A DNA stretch of 64,000 nt from CTSoil-075 sp042610375 (GCF_042610375.1 NZ_JBGJZL010000013.1:39395-103394), one strand, 5' to 3'; counted from the stretch's first letter, positions 41,991 through 50,750 are shown. A program made the numbers and translations. Notes: generated from the letters alone by a model not told the origin.

Positions 41991-42813
41991 ATTTTTGCTC
42001 CTCATCTAGAGTTTCATTCATACTACCAGTGCGATAACCAGATAAATCTAGAGTCACAAAGGTAAACCCTAATTTTTTTAAACCATTTGTAATACCCGTC
42101 GCATTTTCAGGTACGACCATCTTTTGAATCTGATCTGGGGCAACTTCAATTCGAGCTACTTTCCCATGATGCCTAACGCGAACTTGTCCACTGCAAAAAG
42201 TTTTAACTAAGGCCTCAGCCTGTTCGACTTGCCATAGTTTTTCTTTTGTAATTGTAAGGCCATACTCCAGGCGCGATACCATACAGGCAGCACTTGGCTT
42301 ATTCCAAGTCGGCAATCCCCATTCTTTGGAAATTTCCCGAATTTCAGTTTTGGTTAGGCCAGCATCAAGAAGCGGACTGAGTACATCGCCAATTTCAGCG
42401 ATAGCCTGCATCCCTGGTCGGTAATCTCGCAAATCATCAGCATTAGAACCTTCAATAATTGATGCAAAGCCATTGGATTTAGCCCATTTGACCAAACTTG
42501 TAAACCGTTCTTTTTTACAGAAATAACATCGCTGTGAAGTATTCGCAATAAATTGATCATTGTTAAATTCCTGAGTCGATAGAATGACATGTTTAATACC
42601 AATTAACTGGGCAAGTTTTCGACATTCATCTAATTCACTTGATGTAAAACTATCTGAAGTGGCTGTTACAGCAATGGCTTTATCACCTAAAATCTTTTTA
42701 GCAGCTGCTGCCAACAATGTGCTATCGACTCCACCAGAAAATGCGATAACGACACTCTTCATTTCAGTCAGTAAGCGATTTAAATGCTCTAGTTTTAACT
42801 TTTGTTCATCCAT
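41968..42813 (-). CDS. larE: LarE sulfurtransferase (copy 2)
   Basis: A 281-residue PP-loop enzyme: SGGVDSTLLAAAAKK (about 26-40), Cys96 and Cys99 in QRCYFCKK, Cys177 in PSAACMVSR. It has the three-cysteine pattern, like copy 1 at 22021, so both copies are probably of the catalytic iron-sulfur type. First gene of the larE-larB-larC unit. Copies 1 and 2 are clearly diverged. Confidence 0.93.
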   Translation of the reverse strand: MDEQKLKLEHLNRLLTEMKSVVIAFSGGVDSTLLAAAAKKILGDKAIAVTATSDSFTSSELDECRKLAQLIGIKHVILSTQEFNNDQFIANTSQRCYFCKKERFTSLVKWAKSNGFASIIEGSNADDLRDYRPGMQAIAEIGDVLSPLLDAGLTKTEIREISKEWGLPTWNKPSAACMVSRLEYGLTITKEKLWQVEQAEALVKTFCSGQVRVRHHGKVARIEVAPDQIQKMVVPENATGITNGLKKLGFTFVTLDLSGYRTGSMNETLDEEQKYGYGQST

Positions 42814-42885
42814 TATGTATCTCCCTTAACAACTACTCTTGTTAAATGTTATTGTTCCATCAATACAATATCAAAACTGGTAAGA

Positions 42886-42919
42886 AAAGACATATATTCT
42901 AGTTAGAAAATATGTCTTT
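42886..42919 (-). terminator. Probable terminator of the 160-aa gene
   Basis: AAAGACATAT and ATATGTCTTT around a 14-base loop, followed by TTTTCTT on the minus strand; 53 bp after the stop at 42972. Confidence 0.5.
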
Positions 42920-42971
42920 ATTACATATATGTACATATTTCACTTACATTACTAAAAATCCTTTTTATTTA

Positions 42972-43454
42972 TTAATTTTCTAGATAAGTTTGACGAAAAA
43001 TTAGCAATAAACCTTCTAAAAACTCGATTATTTTCAATTGAGTTTCTTCTAAATTACTGATATTTTGATTCAATAGTATAATTTGAGGGGCAGTTCTTAT
43101 TAATAATTGACTGATAAGATCTTCTAAATAAATAATCGATCTTTCTAATTCTTCCGCAGCAACTAACACATTATTATTTAAGAGTTTATCCAACAAACTC
43201 CGATTATAGACTTGTATTGTCTCCATTGCAATACAAAAACCTTCGCTACGGGCATGGTATTGGATAAATAGCTTTAAATGTATCATAAACTCTTTAAATT
43301 CTACTTTATTTGAAACAAGAAAATCCGCAGATAGTGCATCAATGTGCTGATAAATTTGACTGATATATTGATCCTGCAGCTGCATTAGAATTAATACCTG
43401 GTTAAATTCAATGCCTCGAAAAGACATGAGGTGGAAGTTTTCTAATTCCACCAT
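42972..43454 (-). CDS. Helical protein of unknown function (160 aa)
   Basis: No family recognised. Almost all alpha-helical by composition (Leu, Ile, Gln, Glu rich), no signal peptide and no membrane span; heptad-like leucines near 85-125. It has a strong RBS (GGGAGGTGGTTT). It stands alone between lar and HD-GYP genes with an 18-bp palindrome in its upstream region. Could be a small regulatory or adaptor protein. Confidence 0.7.
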   Translation of the reverse strand: MVELENFHLMSFRGIEFNQVLILMQLQDQYISQIYQHIDALSADFLVSNKVEFKEFMIHLKLFIQYHARSEGFCIAMETIQVYNRSLLDKLLNNNVLVAAEELERSIIYLEDLISQLLIRTAPQIILLNQNISNLEETQLKIIEFLEGLLLIFRQTYLEN

Positions 43455-43486
43455 AAACCACCTCCCGTATCAACCTATTCTATACT

Positions 43487-43530
43487 ATTCAATATCATTT
43501 AAATCTGTTTACATTTAAATGATATTGAAT
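43487..43530. repeat. Perfect 18-bp inverted repeat
   Basis: ATTCAATATCATTTAAAT and its exact complement around the 8-base loop CTGTTTAC, 33 bp before the 160-aa gene. Entirely AT-rich, no T-run at the end: more like an operator or cruciform than a terminator. Confidence 0.7.
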
Positions 43531-43548
43531 CGATAAAATCCAGGAAAA

Positions 43549-43592
43549 AATAATAAGGAAAACTCAGCAGTAGCCAAGTTTTCCTTATTATT
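43549..43592 (-). terminator. Terminator of the second HD-GYP gene
   Basis: 16-bp stem AATAATAAGGAAAACT with its complement, followed on the minus strand by TTTTTTCC. The stem includes the stop codon of the gene. Confidence 0.88.
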
Positions 43593-44586
43593 TTATGGCT
43601 ATAATTTTAATATCAGGTTCATGTAGCAAATTGAGTAAACCTTCACTGGTAGAAATTAATGGTCGTACTAAATTAGTAGAATTGAGTCCGACGACCTGAC
43701 CTTTTACGCCACGATCCAGTATGACTTCACTACCAATATGATAGGGAATCACAACCTTATTAAAAGCTGCAATCACATCAGAATCAAAATGAATTCGATC
43801 TCCTTCATTAATGATTTGCATTGCTGCAAATGAACTGAGTCGAGAACGATACACGCGATCCGTCGTTAGAGCATCATAAACATCAGCTACAGCCACAATA
43901 CGGGCTAAAGGATGTATTTTATCTTTTTCAATTCCCCATGGATACCCACTGCCATTACAACGTTCATGATGTTGTAATGCCATAAACATAATACGATAAT
44001 CCAACTGATCATCGCTTTTTAGCATTCGATAACCGAGAGAAGCATGTTCTTTGATTTCATTAAATTCTGCAAGAGTTAATTTGCCTTGCTTATTAATAAT
44101 TTCTGGAGTAATTGCTGTTTTACCAAAATCATGTAGGAATCCACCCATACCAAGTAAGCATAACTCGTCATGAGGTACATTCATTGCCATGCCAATTACA
44201 ATTGAGAATAACCCTACATTAACACTGTGCATGAATAAGTAATCACTTGTATAATCAATATCATTCAAATAGAGTAATACATTTTTACGTTTTGCTAAAG
44301 TATCTACTACATCTTCGACTGAAGATTGTAAGTGTGCTAATTGTTCGCCTACACCATTTTTATTGGTAAAAGCATCTCTCACACTAGAAATTAACTTCAA
44401 TCGAATCTCAGCACTAGCCACATCCTCAGTCATCTCAATCTGATCATTTACCGAACTGGGATCACTGATGAACACTGAAGTAATGTCATGTTTTTCAAGC
44501 AATCGTATTATTTCTAGCTTCAACGGCATCCCTGATACAATTAATATTCTATCATGTTTATCAACGACATCTTGTGCTAAAATCAT
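43588..44586 (-). CDS. HD-GYP domain protein, putative c-di-GMP phosphodiesterase (copy 2)
   Basis: HD-GYP protein with HDFGKTAITPEI, EHASLGYRMLK, QHHERCNGSGYPWG and VADVYDALTTDRVY intact. The ATG at 44584-44586 has a poor RBS and begins within the usual N-terminal motif (EGMILAQDV). The frame continues upstream as IRSILLSNVSEGMIL, and an ATT at 44620-44622 lies eight bases after GGGAGG; a non-standard start there would restore the normal N terminus. Same family as the protein at 38903. Confidence 0.88.
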   Translation of the reverse strand: MILAQDVVDKHDRILIVSGMPLKLEIIRLLEKHDITSVFISDPSSVNDQIEMTEDVASAEIRLKLISSVRDAFTNKNGVGEQLAHLQSSVEDVVDTLAKRKNVLLYLNDIDYTSDYLFMHSVNVGLFSIVIGMAMNVPHDELCLLGMGGFLHDFGKTAITPEIINKQGKLTLAEFNEIKEHASLGYRMLKSDDQLDYRIMFMALQHHERCNGSGYPWGIEKDKIHPLARIVAVADVYDALTTDRVYRSRLSSFAAMQIINEGDRIHFDSDVIAAFNKVVIPYHIGSEVILDRGVKGQVVGLNSTNLVRPLISTSEGLLNLLHEPDIKIIAIK

Positions 44587-44795
44587 ACCTTCACTAACAT
44601 TACTTAATAAGATCGACCTAATTGTCCTAACCTCCCATACAGGGTACCATTACCTTATTTATGGAAATAAAAGCCTTTTCATCACCATATTTCTACATTA
44701 TTCTACAAAAAATTCTCGTTTCCTGCTCAACAAATTAATTTGTTACATTCATTAGTATAACCATTCTCAAAAAAGTTATACTTCATTCTGATATC

Positions 44796-45326
44796 TCATC
44801 CACGACCACGTAAATAACCCGCTTGTCGCAAAAACAGCATAATTTCGTTAATTACATGCTGTGGTGAATTACCATTTGTATCAATACTAAAATCGGCTTT
44901 TTGATAAAGTTCATACCGTTCACTCATGAGTTTGTCCACAATTTGCTCACGGGCAAAAAAATCTAAGAGTAAAGGTCTGGTATTTCGTCTGCTTGTACGC
45001 TCTAAAATCGTTTCAACGGAAGCGGTAAGAGCAATGATGACACCATTTTTCTTTAGACGCCTCATATTCTCACTTGATAGCACCACACCACCGCCAGTGG
45101 CAATCACAGCATTGTTATATCGTGATAACCGAGCAATCATATCTTTTTCCTTTTGACGAAAATAAGCTTCACCATGACGTTCAAATATTTCGCGGATGGT
45201 CATCCCATTCTCATGTTCAACCTTTTTGTCACTATCAACAAAAGGACGTCCTAAACGACTAGCTAGTAATCGACCGATCGTTGTTTTTCCCGTACCCATA
45301 AATCCTATCAATACAATATTTTTCAT
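44796..45326 (-). CDS. aroK: Shikimate kinase AroK
   Basis: Phosphorylates shikimate in aromatic amino acid synthesis. The 176-residue protein has the P-loop GFMGTGKTTIG at 8-18, the shikimate-binding DSDKKVEHENG with Asp and EAYFRQKE, and ATGGGVVLS near 76. The ATG at 45324-45326 gives the classic MKNIVLIGFMGTGK. Its start is six bases after the stop of a 27-codon ORF, suggesting coupling. aroE lies on the other side of the pilus locus. Confidence 0.95.
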   Translation of the reverse strand: MKNIVLIGFMGTGKTTIGRLLASRLGRPFVDSDKKVEHENGMTIREIFERHGEAYFRQKEKDMIARLSRYNNAVIATGGGVVLSSENMRRLKKNGVIIALTASVETILERTSRRNTRPLLLDFFAREQIVDKLMSERYELYQKADFSIDTNGNSPQHVINEIMLFLRQAGYLRGRG

Positions 45327-45331
45327 AATGA

Positions 45332-45415
45332 CTACCAGCAATTATACTGGCGGTCATGATCAATTGCCATCGTAACATCTACGTTACTGTTATCGGCAAT
45401 ATTAAACCGAAACAT
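45332..45415 (-). CDS. Possible 27-aa leader peptide upstream of aroK
   Basis: ATG at 45413-45415, five bases after GAGGTG; product MFRFNIADNSNVDVTMAID followed by HDRQYNCW and TAG. The stop is five bases before the aroK ATG, which itself has only a weak RBS. It ends in Tyr-Asn-Cys-Trp; aromatic residues near the end could matter for control of an aromatic-pathway gene, but no attenuator stem was found. Coding is inferred. Confidence 0.4.
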   Translation of the reverse strand: MFRFNIADNSNVDVTMAIDHDRQYNCW

Positions 45416-45468
45416 ACGTTCACCTCATTACGAAAATTATTACTCATCATGCCTAAAAAATAACAACA

Positions 45469-45502
45469 CAAGCGGTGAGGTTACTTATAACATCACCGCT
45501 TG
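45469..45502 (-). terminator. Terminator of the pilus operon
   Basis: CAAGCGGTGA and TCACCGCTTG around 14 bases, 69 bp after the PilO-like gene, followed on the minus strand by TGTTGTTATTTTTT. Confidence 0.7.
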
Positions 45503-45570
45503 CAAAACGTTTCATAATCCACTCACTAATATTCTACTATATAATCTAAAATATCTAAAGATATTTCAGA

Positions 45571-46164
45571 TTATTTTTTAATAGATGTATTTTTATCATT
45601 ATTCGCCGTTGATACTGCAGGCACACCATAACTGTAAATCTTTGCTGTTAATTTGCTTTCCAACGTATTTTTTTCCATTCTTATTCCTATACTAGTTACA
45701 TTGATAAAACGTAATCCATTCTCAGCTTTATTAAGAAAATTCATGGTTTGCATATAATTTCCACTAACCGAAAATTCTATATCAATTTCTTGATAGCCTT
45801 CTTTGGTTATTATCTTACCAGGTTTGAAGTAACCGAGCTGAACTCCACTTTCCTGAGATAATTGTTCAATGTCTAATAGAAAACGACTAATATCAGGAGT
45901 ATCAGGTAACATCATATCCACTTGTGTAATTTTACGATCTAATTCAGTTAAATATTGCTCAGCATTTGGATGAGCCAATACAAAAGATTGAACCACTTGT
46001 ACTTGTTGTTGTTCAAGATTTTGTTGAGTTTTTAGTTCATCTCTGCGTGTCCATTGAGGCAATAATAAAAAATCATAAAACAAATAAATCATAAGAACAC
46101 TAGCAATAACAAAAAAACTAATTTTATGTTTAACTTGTATTTTTTTCCATGAAGTCCCACTCAT
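45571..46164 (-). CDS. pilO: Type IV pilus assembly protein PilO-like
   Basis: Inner-membrane alignment protein of 197 residues: a cytoplasmic start, one TM helix (ISFFVIASVLMIYLFYDFLLL, about 14-34), a coiled-coil segment rich in Gln (40-60) and a ferredoxin-like periplasmic domain (QESGVQLGYFKPG... FSVSGNYMQTMNFLNKAE). Sits after PilM and PilN, the usual order. Confidence 0.85.
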   Translation of the reverse strand: MSGTSWKKIQVKHKISFFVIASVLMIYLFYDFLLLPQWTRRDELKTQQNLEQQQVQVVQSFVLAHPNAEQYLTELDRKITQVDMMLPDTPDISRFLLDIEQLSQESGVQLGYFKPGKIITKEGYQEIDIEFSVSGNYMQTMNFLNKAENGLRFINVTSIGIRMEKNTLESKLTAKIYSYGVPAVSTANNDKNTSIKK

Positions 46165-46166
46165 TA

Positions 46167-46697
46167 TTATATCCCCCTAGGTTTTACAAGGATCTCAAAT
46201 GTAGCAGTCTGAGTCATTCCATTCCGCTCAACATTCGTTAACGTAGGTTCAATGAAAAATTGATCCTGCTCAATGGTCTGCATAAATTCGGCGACAAGGG
46301 GATATGTTGCTGTCCAGCCCTTAATTTGAATGGCCCCTTTATCTGATTTTGCCAACTCAGTAAACCAGATGTGAGGTGATGTATCTGCCGTGAGATGTTG
46401 AATAATGCCATACCAAGATCGACGTTCCTTAGTCAATAGAGTGACTATATTATTTTTCTTATCAAATTGTTGTTGTTTATTTTTGGCACTTGCCATCAAT
46501 GTTCTTGTTGGCTGTAACAATTGGTATTGATTTCGAGTATTTTGTAGTTGTCTTTCTAGGCTCCATACATCATAAAGAGTATACGTATAGATGCTGCTTA
46601 GCACCATGATGACTAATAACCCAGTTGCTACCAGCAAACGATTAACTGGCCACTTAGGCTGACGTTCTGTTACTGGCAATAAATTAATGCGGATCAT
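46167..46697 (-). CDS. pilN: Type IV pilus assembly protein PilN-like
   Basis: A 176-residue bitopic membrane protein. Its N terminus MIRINLLPVTERQ is the conserved PilN tail that binds PilM; TM at about 22-44; then a coiled coil and a periplasmic domain with IQIKGWTATYPLVAEFMQ. Two bases separate it from PilO, and it overlaps pilM by four bases. Confidence 0.88.
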   Translation of the reverse strand: MIRINLLPVTERQPKWPVNRLLVATGLLVIMVLSSIYTYTLYDVWSLERQLQNTRNQYQLLQPTRTLMASAKNKQQQFDKKNNIVTLLTKERRSWYGIIQHLTADTSPHIWFTELAKSDKGAIQIKGWTATYPLVAEFMQTIEQDQFFIEPTLTNVERNGMTQTATFEILVKPRGI

Positions 46698-47761
46698 AAA
46701 TCACCTCCGCGCAAGGCTAGGCCAATGGCTGTTCCTAGTTGAGGTGCAACTTGTTTCAAGTAATTTTCATCAAAAGAATGAGGAATGTTGAGTTTAACTA
46801 AAGGATCATGCATAACAGCAGGCATGCCCAGAGACGTAGCTAAGGATTCTACCAAATGATTAAGTTTGGCTCCACCACCAGTAATAAAGACTTTATTCAG
46901 TATGACATTTCTATGCTGTTGTTGAAAATATTCTGCGGTACGACGAATGTCTCTGGTAAATTCCTCGACAAGGAATTCGAACTGTTTTTTTACTTCAACA
47001 TATTCAGGAGAGATCTCTTCTTGTCCTAAAATCTTATACTGTTGTTTCATATCTTCCGCTTCATTGAATTGAAGGCTTAATGCTTGCATAATGATATTCG
47101 TAAAGTTTCGGCCGCCAATTGGAATATTACGAATAACAGCTGGACTGCCATTATGAAATATAGTGACTTGTGATAATAAGGCTCCAATATCAATGACCAT
47201 GCTTTGATCTGCATCATCAAAAATTCGATATAAGGCTAATGGCTCAACATCAATAGCAGCAAGTTTTAAGCCCACACTCTTAATCATTTCGATTAGATTA
47301 TTAATATGATCTAAAGGAGATGCGACAAGTAATACCTTAATTTCTGTGTCCGTATCACCTTGCCCAACAATGGAAAAATCAAAATAATAAGTGCCAGGGG
47401 CATAAGGGATATATTTCTCTAAATCCCATTTAATAGCCTCTCCTAATTCTTCCATGGTCATAGCAGGAAAAATTAATTCACGAGCAAACATAATCCGACC
47501 ACCAACTGCCATAACCACATTTTTACTATGAATGCGAGTCGTCGCCAGCAGTTGACGAAGAGTTTCAGTCAACTGCTGACGATCAATAATTAGCCCATCT
47601 TCGATGATCTTCTCAGGCAATTCTTTAATACTAAAATTTTTCAATACTGGTACGCCTTTTAGCCAAGCGATCTCAACAAGTTTTATTGCGCCAGTCCCAA
47701 TATCAATACCAATAAAGTCAGATGACTTTTGCAATAAAAACTTCTCGATTTTTTTCCACAT
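46694..47761 (-). CDS. pilM: Type IV pilus assembly ATPase-fold protein PilM
   Basis: Actin-like cytoplasmic protein (355 residues) that connects the pilus motor to PilN/PilO. Phosphate-1 motif FIGIDIGTGAIKLVEI (about 17-32), VIDIGALLSQVTIFHNG near 190-206 and ITGGGAKLNHLVESL near 295 fit the actin/FtsA fold. It starts one base after the ComFB gene and precedes pilN. Confidence 0.94.
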   Translation of the reverse strand: MWKKIEKFLLQKSSDFIGIDIGTGAIKLVEIAWLKGVPVLKNFSIKELPEKIIEDGLIIDRQQLTETLRQLLATTRIHSKNVVMAVGGRIMFARELIFPAMTMEELGEAIKWDLEKYIPYAPGTYYFDFSIVGQGDTDTEIKVLLVASPLDHINNLIEMIKSVGLKLAAIDVEPLALYRIFDDADQSMVIDIGALLSQVTIFHNGSPAVIRNIPIGGRNFTNIIMQALSLQFNEAEDMKQQYKILGQEEISPEYVEVKKQFEFLVEEFTRDIRRTAEYFQQQHRNVILNKVFITGGGAKLNHLVESLATSLGMPAVMHDPLVKLNIPHSFDENYLKQVAPQLGTAIGLALRGGDL

Positions 47762-47762
47762 T

Positions 47763-48050
47763 TTAGACTCCTGTTTCCTTATGATGGGGGTATTTTTTGA
47801 CAGTATTAATACCTTCTGTCAAGGCCATCATAATGTCAACAGAAAACTGTTGTTCAAGGGCTTTAATGCGTGTATACGTTTCTCCCCGAGGGGTTACAAC
47901 ATAACGAGCTGGTAAAATCGTAAGGGCCATCGCAGCAATATCATGGCGGCACTGTTCACAAGTACATACACCATGATTCGCAGCAATCACTGCATCCATC
48001 TGCTGCATTACTAAATCTTCCATATAATTCTTAAGTTCCAAAACATTCAC
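47763..48050 (-). CDS. ComFB-family protein
   Basis: A 95-residue cytoplasmic protein with the late-competence ComFB signature: VCTCEQCRHDIAAMALTILP near 28-47 (three cysteines), ARYVV and a C-terminal helix. ComFB-domain proteins in cyanobacteria have been described as cyclic dinucleotide receptors (CdgR for c-di-GMP); whether this one binds is inference. It is embedded between pilin and pilM genes, so a pilus role is likely. Confidence 0.88.
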   Translation of the reverse strand: MNVLELKNYMEDLVMQQMDAVIAANHGVCTCEQCRHDIAAMALTILPARYVVTPRGETYTRIKALEQQFSVDIMMALTEGINTVKKYPHHKETGV

Positions 48051-48056
48051 TCCCTC

Positions 48057-48494
48057 TTAATTTTTCCATATAATCACAACAGCTGTCCCCTCATCTGTTG
48101 GTACGGCTAGTGTTACATTGGCGATCACTTGTCGAGTAGCTTGATTGACTACACCAATTGCCTTGATGATTCGATTGTTTTTGTTGCTTGTCGTAGAATC
48201 AGGTCCAGTTTCTACGATGTAACTGCCAGTAGTTGGCGTAATACCAAGAGATTGAGAGGTCGTCGTATAATTTTTCAAACTCGTTTGTGTCACAAAGTCT
48301 TGATCAGTTTTCAACTTACTCACCGCATCTTGTATGCCAGCTTCTGCTAAATATTGTGCTGCAATGCCATCCCGATGATTGATGGCAATTTGAATATCAG
48401 TTTTGCTAAGAGATAATAAAGTGGCCCCCATTGCGCTCAATAACATCATCATCATGATCGCGAATAAGGCAACTGAACCTCGTTCACGTCCCAT
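48057..48494 (-). CDS. PilX-type minor pilin
   Basis: A 145-residue pilin-like protein. N terminus MGRERGSVALFAIMMMMLLS, the PilX-N signature with cleavage expected after the Gly, followed by AAQYLAEAGIQDAVSKLK, a conserved motif of this group. The body is short. A GGAGG RBS stands before it. It follows the prepilin genes and precedes comFB. Confidence 0.85.
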   Translation of the reverse strand: MGRERGSVALFAIMMMMLLSAMGATLLSLSKTDIQIAINHRDGIAAQYLAEAGIQDAVSKLKTDQDFVTQTSLKNYTTTSQSLGITPTTGSYIVETGPDSTTSNKNNRIIKAIGVVNQATRQVIANVTLAVPTDEGTAVVIIWKN

Positions 48495-48518
48495 AAGAGC
48501 CCTCCTTGAACCAAGAGT

Positions 48519-49034
48519 TTATTGTCGATTCCAAGGATAACCAACAGTATGAAGCATTTGCTTTTGGCCTGTGCTTTGTTCTGTAACTTCAATGGTAATA
48601 CCAATGGCTTGGCGAGAACTTGAACTGGAATATGGTGTAAACACGAGACTTGTCACAACATTTTCTGTAATAGGATTGGTCCCCATGCCACCAGAAGGTA
48701 TTGCATTCCTTTTGTCAATTGTCATATACAATGTCTTAGCATGAAGCCCTTCTCCAAGTTCAAAAGTATTAATTTCCCCATTTGGTTTAGTAATTCGTAA
48801 GGATTGAGTCCGAGGTACACTCAGCTCTTTTCCATAACGAACTTCCCTCATGATGGCATCGACGGCAATACGCACAACTTGTTGCATACTTGTACGATTT
48901 TTTTCAACAGTCCAACTTTTTAGCTGTGTACATAATAAACTTAGCATACCAGAAAGCAAGATAACAACTAATGTCATACCAATCAATAGTTCCAGCAAAG
49001 TAATTCCTTGCTCTGTATTAATTTTTTTCTTCAT
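48519..49034 (-). CDS. Prepilin, PilW-like
   Basis: A 171-residue minor pilin. KINTEQGITLLELLIGMTLVV gives the cleavage site after Gly with Glu at +5; the remainder has a Cys in LLCTQLKSW and a beta-rich globular part. Start ATG 49032-49034 forms an ATGA overlap with the preceding gene; the open frame extends 12 codons further without an RBS. Confidence 0.85.
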   Translation of the reverse strand: MKKKINTEQGITLLELLIGMTLVVILLSGMLSLLCTQLKSWTVEKNRTSMQQVVRIAVDAIMREVRYGKELSVPRTQSLRITKPNGEINTFELGEGLHAKTLYMTIDKRNAIPSGGMGTNPITENVVTSLVFTPYSSSSSRQAIGITIEVTEQSTGQKQMLHTVGYPWNRQ

Positions 49035-49426
49035 AAGGTCGGGTATAAAGTCATAAATTCCACTCGGCAATCAGTACCTCTTTCTTGCCATAGGGCAGTA
49101 ACAGTGACTTTCACAAGATTGGCATTCACAGAAACTGCCTTTGTTGTAAATTTATATTTGTCCCCTGGTTCTTTCATTTCATCTTGCCAAGGTATGTTAT
49201 AAGGCAAAGAAAGTCCAGCCCAATAAGTGGGAGAATGAATTTTTAATAACTCTAACTGCTTTTGTGCTAGATTAGCGACAATGGTATACTCTCTCGCCAT
49301 CGTATTACTTTGAATGGCTTGTATCAACATTCCAGAGATGGGTATGAGAGCAACGCTAATAATAAAAATAGCCAAAGTCACTTCAGCTAAGATAAATCCT
49401 TGATTCGGCATCAATCTTTTTTTCAT
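49031..49426 (-). CDS. Prepilin, PilV-like
   Basis: A 131-residue minor pilin: MPNQGFILAEVTLAIFIISV, cleavage after Gly, Glu+5 kept; body ends in a short beta domain with a cysteine (RGTDCRVEF). Overlaps the next gene by four bases and follows the FimT-like gene by three. Confidence 0.85.
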   Translation of the reverse strand: MKKRLMPNQGFILAEVTLAIFIISVALIPISGMLIQAIQSNTMAREYTIVANLAQKQLELLKIHSPTYWAGLSLPYNIPWQDEMKEPGDKYKFTTKAVSVNANLVKVTVTALWQERGTDCRVEFMTLYPTL

Positions 49427-49429
49427 GAT

Positions 49430-49894
49430 TTACCACTCTGATGGCGAAGGATTGGAATCACTAATCCTTACTCGCCCAGTTACTGGTGCTAGAATGACAT
49501 ATTTCCAAGTTTTGAGTTGGGTACTTTGCAGTCCAATGCTCTGCGCCCCAATGACAGGTGCCCCTGACTGAGCAAAACCAATGGGAGAATGAGAACCAGA
49601 CAACTTCACTGTTGTAGGAAAGTTGACAGTTTTTATACTCTGGCCATTGGCTGTTATATAGTATCCATAAGGCTGAGCGTGATTGAAAAGCAATACATAG
49701 GAGATTGCACCTCTCCCCTCATTTATAGTTTGTTGTTGCAGCCAGCGAATATCAGCTACTAGCTGTAAACTACTACTGACAAGTTGTTGGTTTGCCAAGG
49801 AAGAACTGAAAGCTAATATCGCTACGTTAGCAAGGATACCCAGTACCCCGATACAAATCATTAGTTCGAGGAAAGTTGCGCCACGCTGCCTCAT
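49430..49894 (-). CDS. Prepilin, GspH/FimT-like
   Basis: A 154-residue minor pilin: MRQRGATFLELMICIGVLGI, cleavage after Gly, Glu+5 kept, then SSSLQLVADIRWLQQQTI, the helix pattern of GspH/FimT proteins, and a beta domain. GAGGTG precedes the ATG. Follows the prepilin peptidase gene by nine bases. Confidence 0.86.
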   Translation of the reverse strand: MRQRGATFLELMICIGVLGILANVAILAFSSSLANQQLVSSSLQLVADIRWLQQQTINEGRGAISYVLLFNHAQPYGYYITANGQSIKTVNFPTTVKLSGSHSPIGFAQSGAPVIGAQSIGLQSTQLKTWKYVILAPVTGRVRISDSNPSPSEW

Positions 49895-49903
49895 ATGATC
49901 ACC

Positions 49904-50650
49904 TCATGATATGATTTCCATATACCAAGTGATCATATTATTTCCATATAATAGAGTAAACAACGCTGCCAAAGCAATAAAAGGACCAAAAGGAATAAAA
50001 TCTTTGCGGCTTTTCATCTTGAAAACCAATAACAATACGCCGCCTATACCGCCAAAAATGAAAGATAAAAACAATGTGAGGATTAAATATTCCCAGCCAA
50101 AACAAAGACCTAAAGCCGCAGCAAATTTGATATCGCCGCCCCCCATCCCGCCACCACTCACAAGAGCAATGATCAGTAAAAGTCCTCCGCCGAGTAGACT
50201 CCCTATCAGCATGTTAAATGGCTCCACACTATGAGTCCATAAATTTATAACAACACCAACAATCGATAGGCATGCTAATACTTTATCTAAAATAAGTTGG
50301 TGATCGTAGTCAATAAAAGTAATAACAATAAAAAAAGATGTCAAAATTAACGCTTTAATTAGTTCAGGAGATAATTCGAATACGTAGAAACACCAGACAA
50401 AAAGGCTGGCCGTAAGTAATTCCACGAAAGCATAACGTGGTGAAAAAGAAGTACTACAATAACGACAACGACCTCGGGATAAGAGATAACTAATTACTGG
50501 GATAAGATCCCAAGGCTTAAGATGTGTATTACAGACTGTACAATGAGACGGCGGAGTCACAATGGACTCATTTTTGGGTAAGCGGTAGATGCAGACATTG
50601 AGGAAACTGCCGATGAGGAGGCCAAAAATTATAGTGAGTAAAATCAACAA
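49904..50650 (-). CDS. pilD: Prepilin peptidase PilD
   Basis: Membrane aspartyl protease that cleaves and N-methylates the prepilins encoded around it. GSFLNVCIYRLPKNES near the start, a zinc site with two CxxC pairs (CTVCNTHL and CRYCSTSF), catalytic aspartates in ITFIDYDHQ and GGGDIKFAAALG, and about eight membrane segments. The longer frame to 50710 lacks an RBS; a TTG at 50648-50650, eight bases after AAGGGG, is the better start. No ATG is available. Confidence 0.92.
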   Translation of the reverse strand: MLILLTIIFGLLIGSFLNVCIYRLPKNESIVTPPSHCTVCNTHLKPWDLIPVISYLLSRGRCRYCSTSFSPRYAFVELLTASLFVWCFYVFELSPELIKALILTSFFIVITFIDYDHQLILDKVLACLSIVGVVINLWTHSVEPFNMLIGSLLGGGLLLIIALVSGGGMGGGDIKFAAALGLCFGWEYLILTLFLSFIFGGIGGVLLLVFKMKSRKDFIPFGPFIALAALFTLLYGNNMITWYMEIIS

Positions 50651-50750
50651 TAGAATTACCCCTTTGTAAAAGAGTATAAAATATGTTACTTGATTTGTGA
50701 TAGATACCAAGGTAACATACCTTGGTATCTATCATAAATTATAACTTAGC

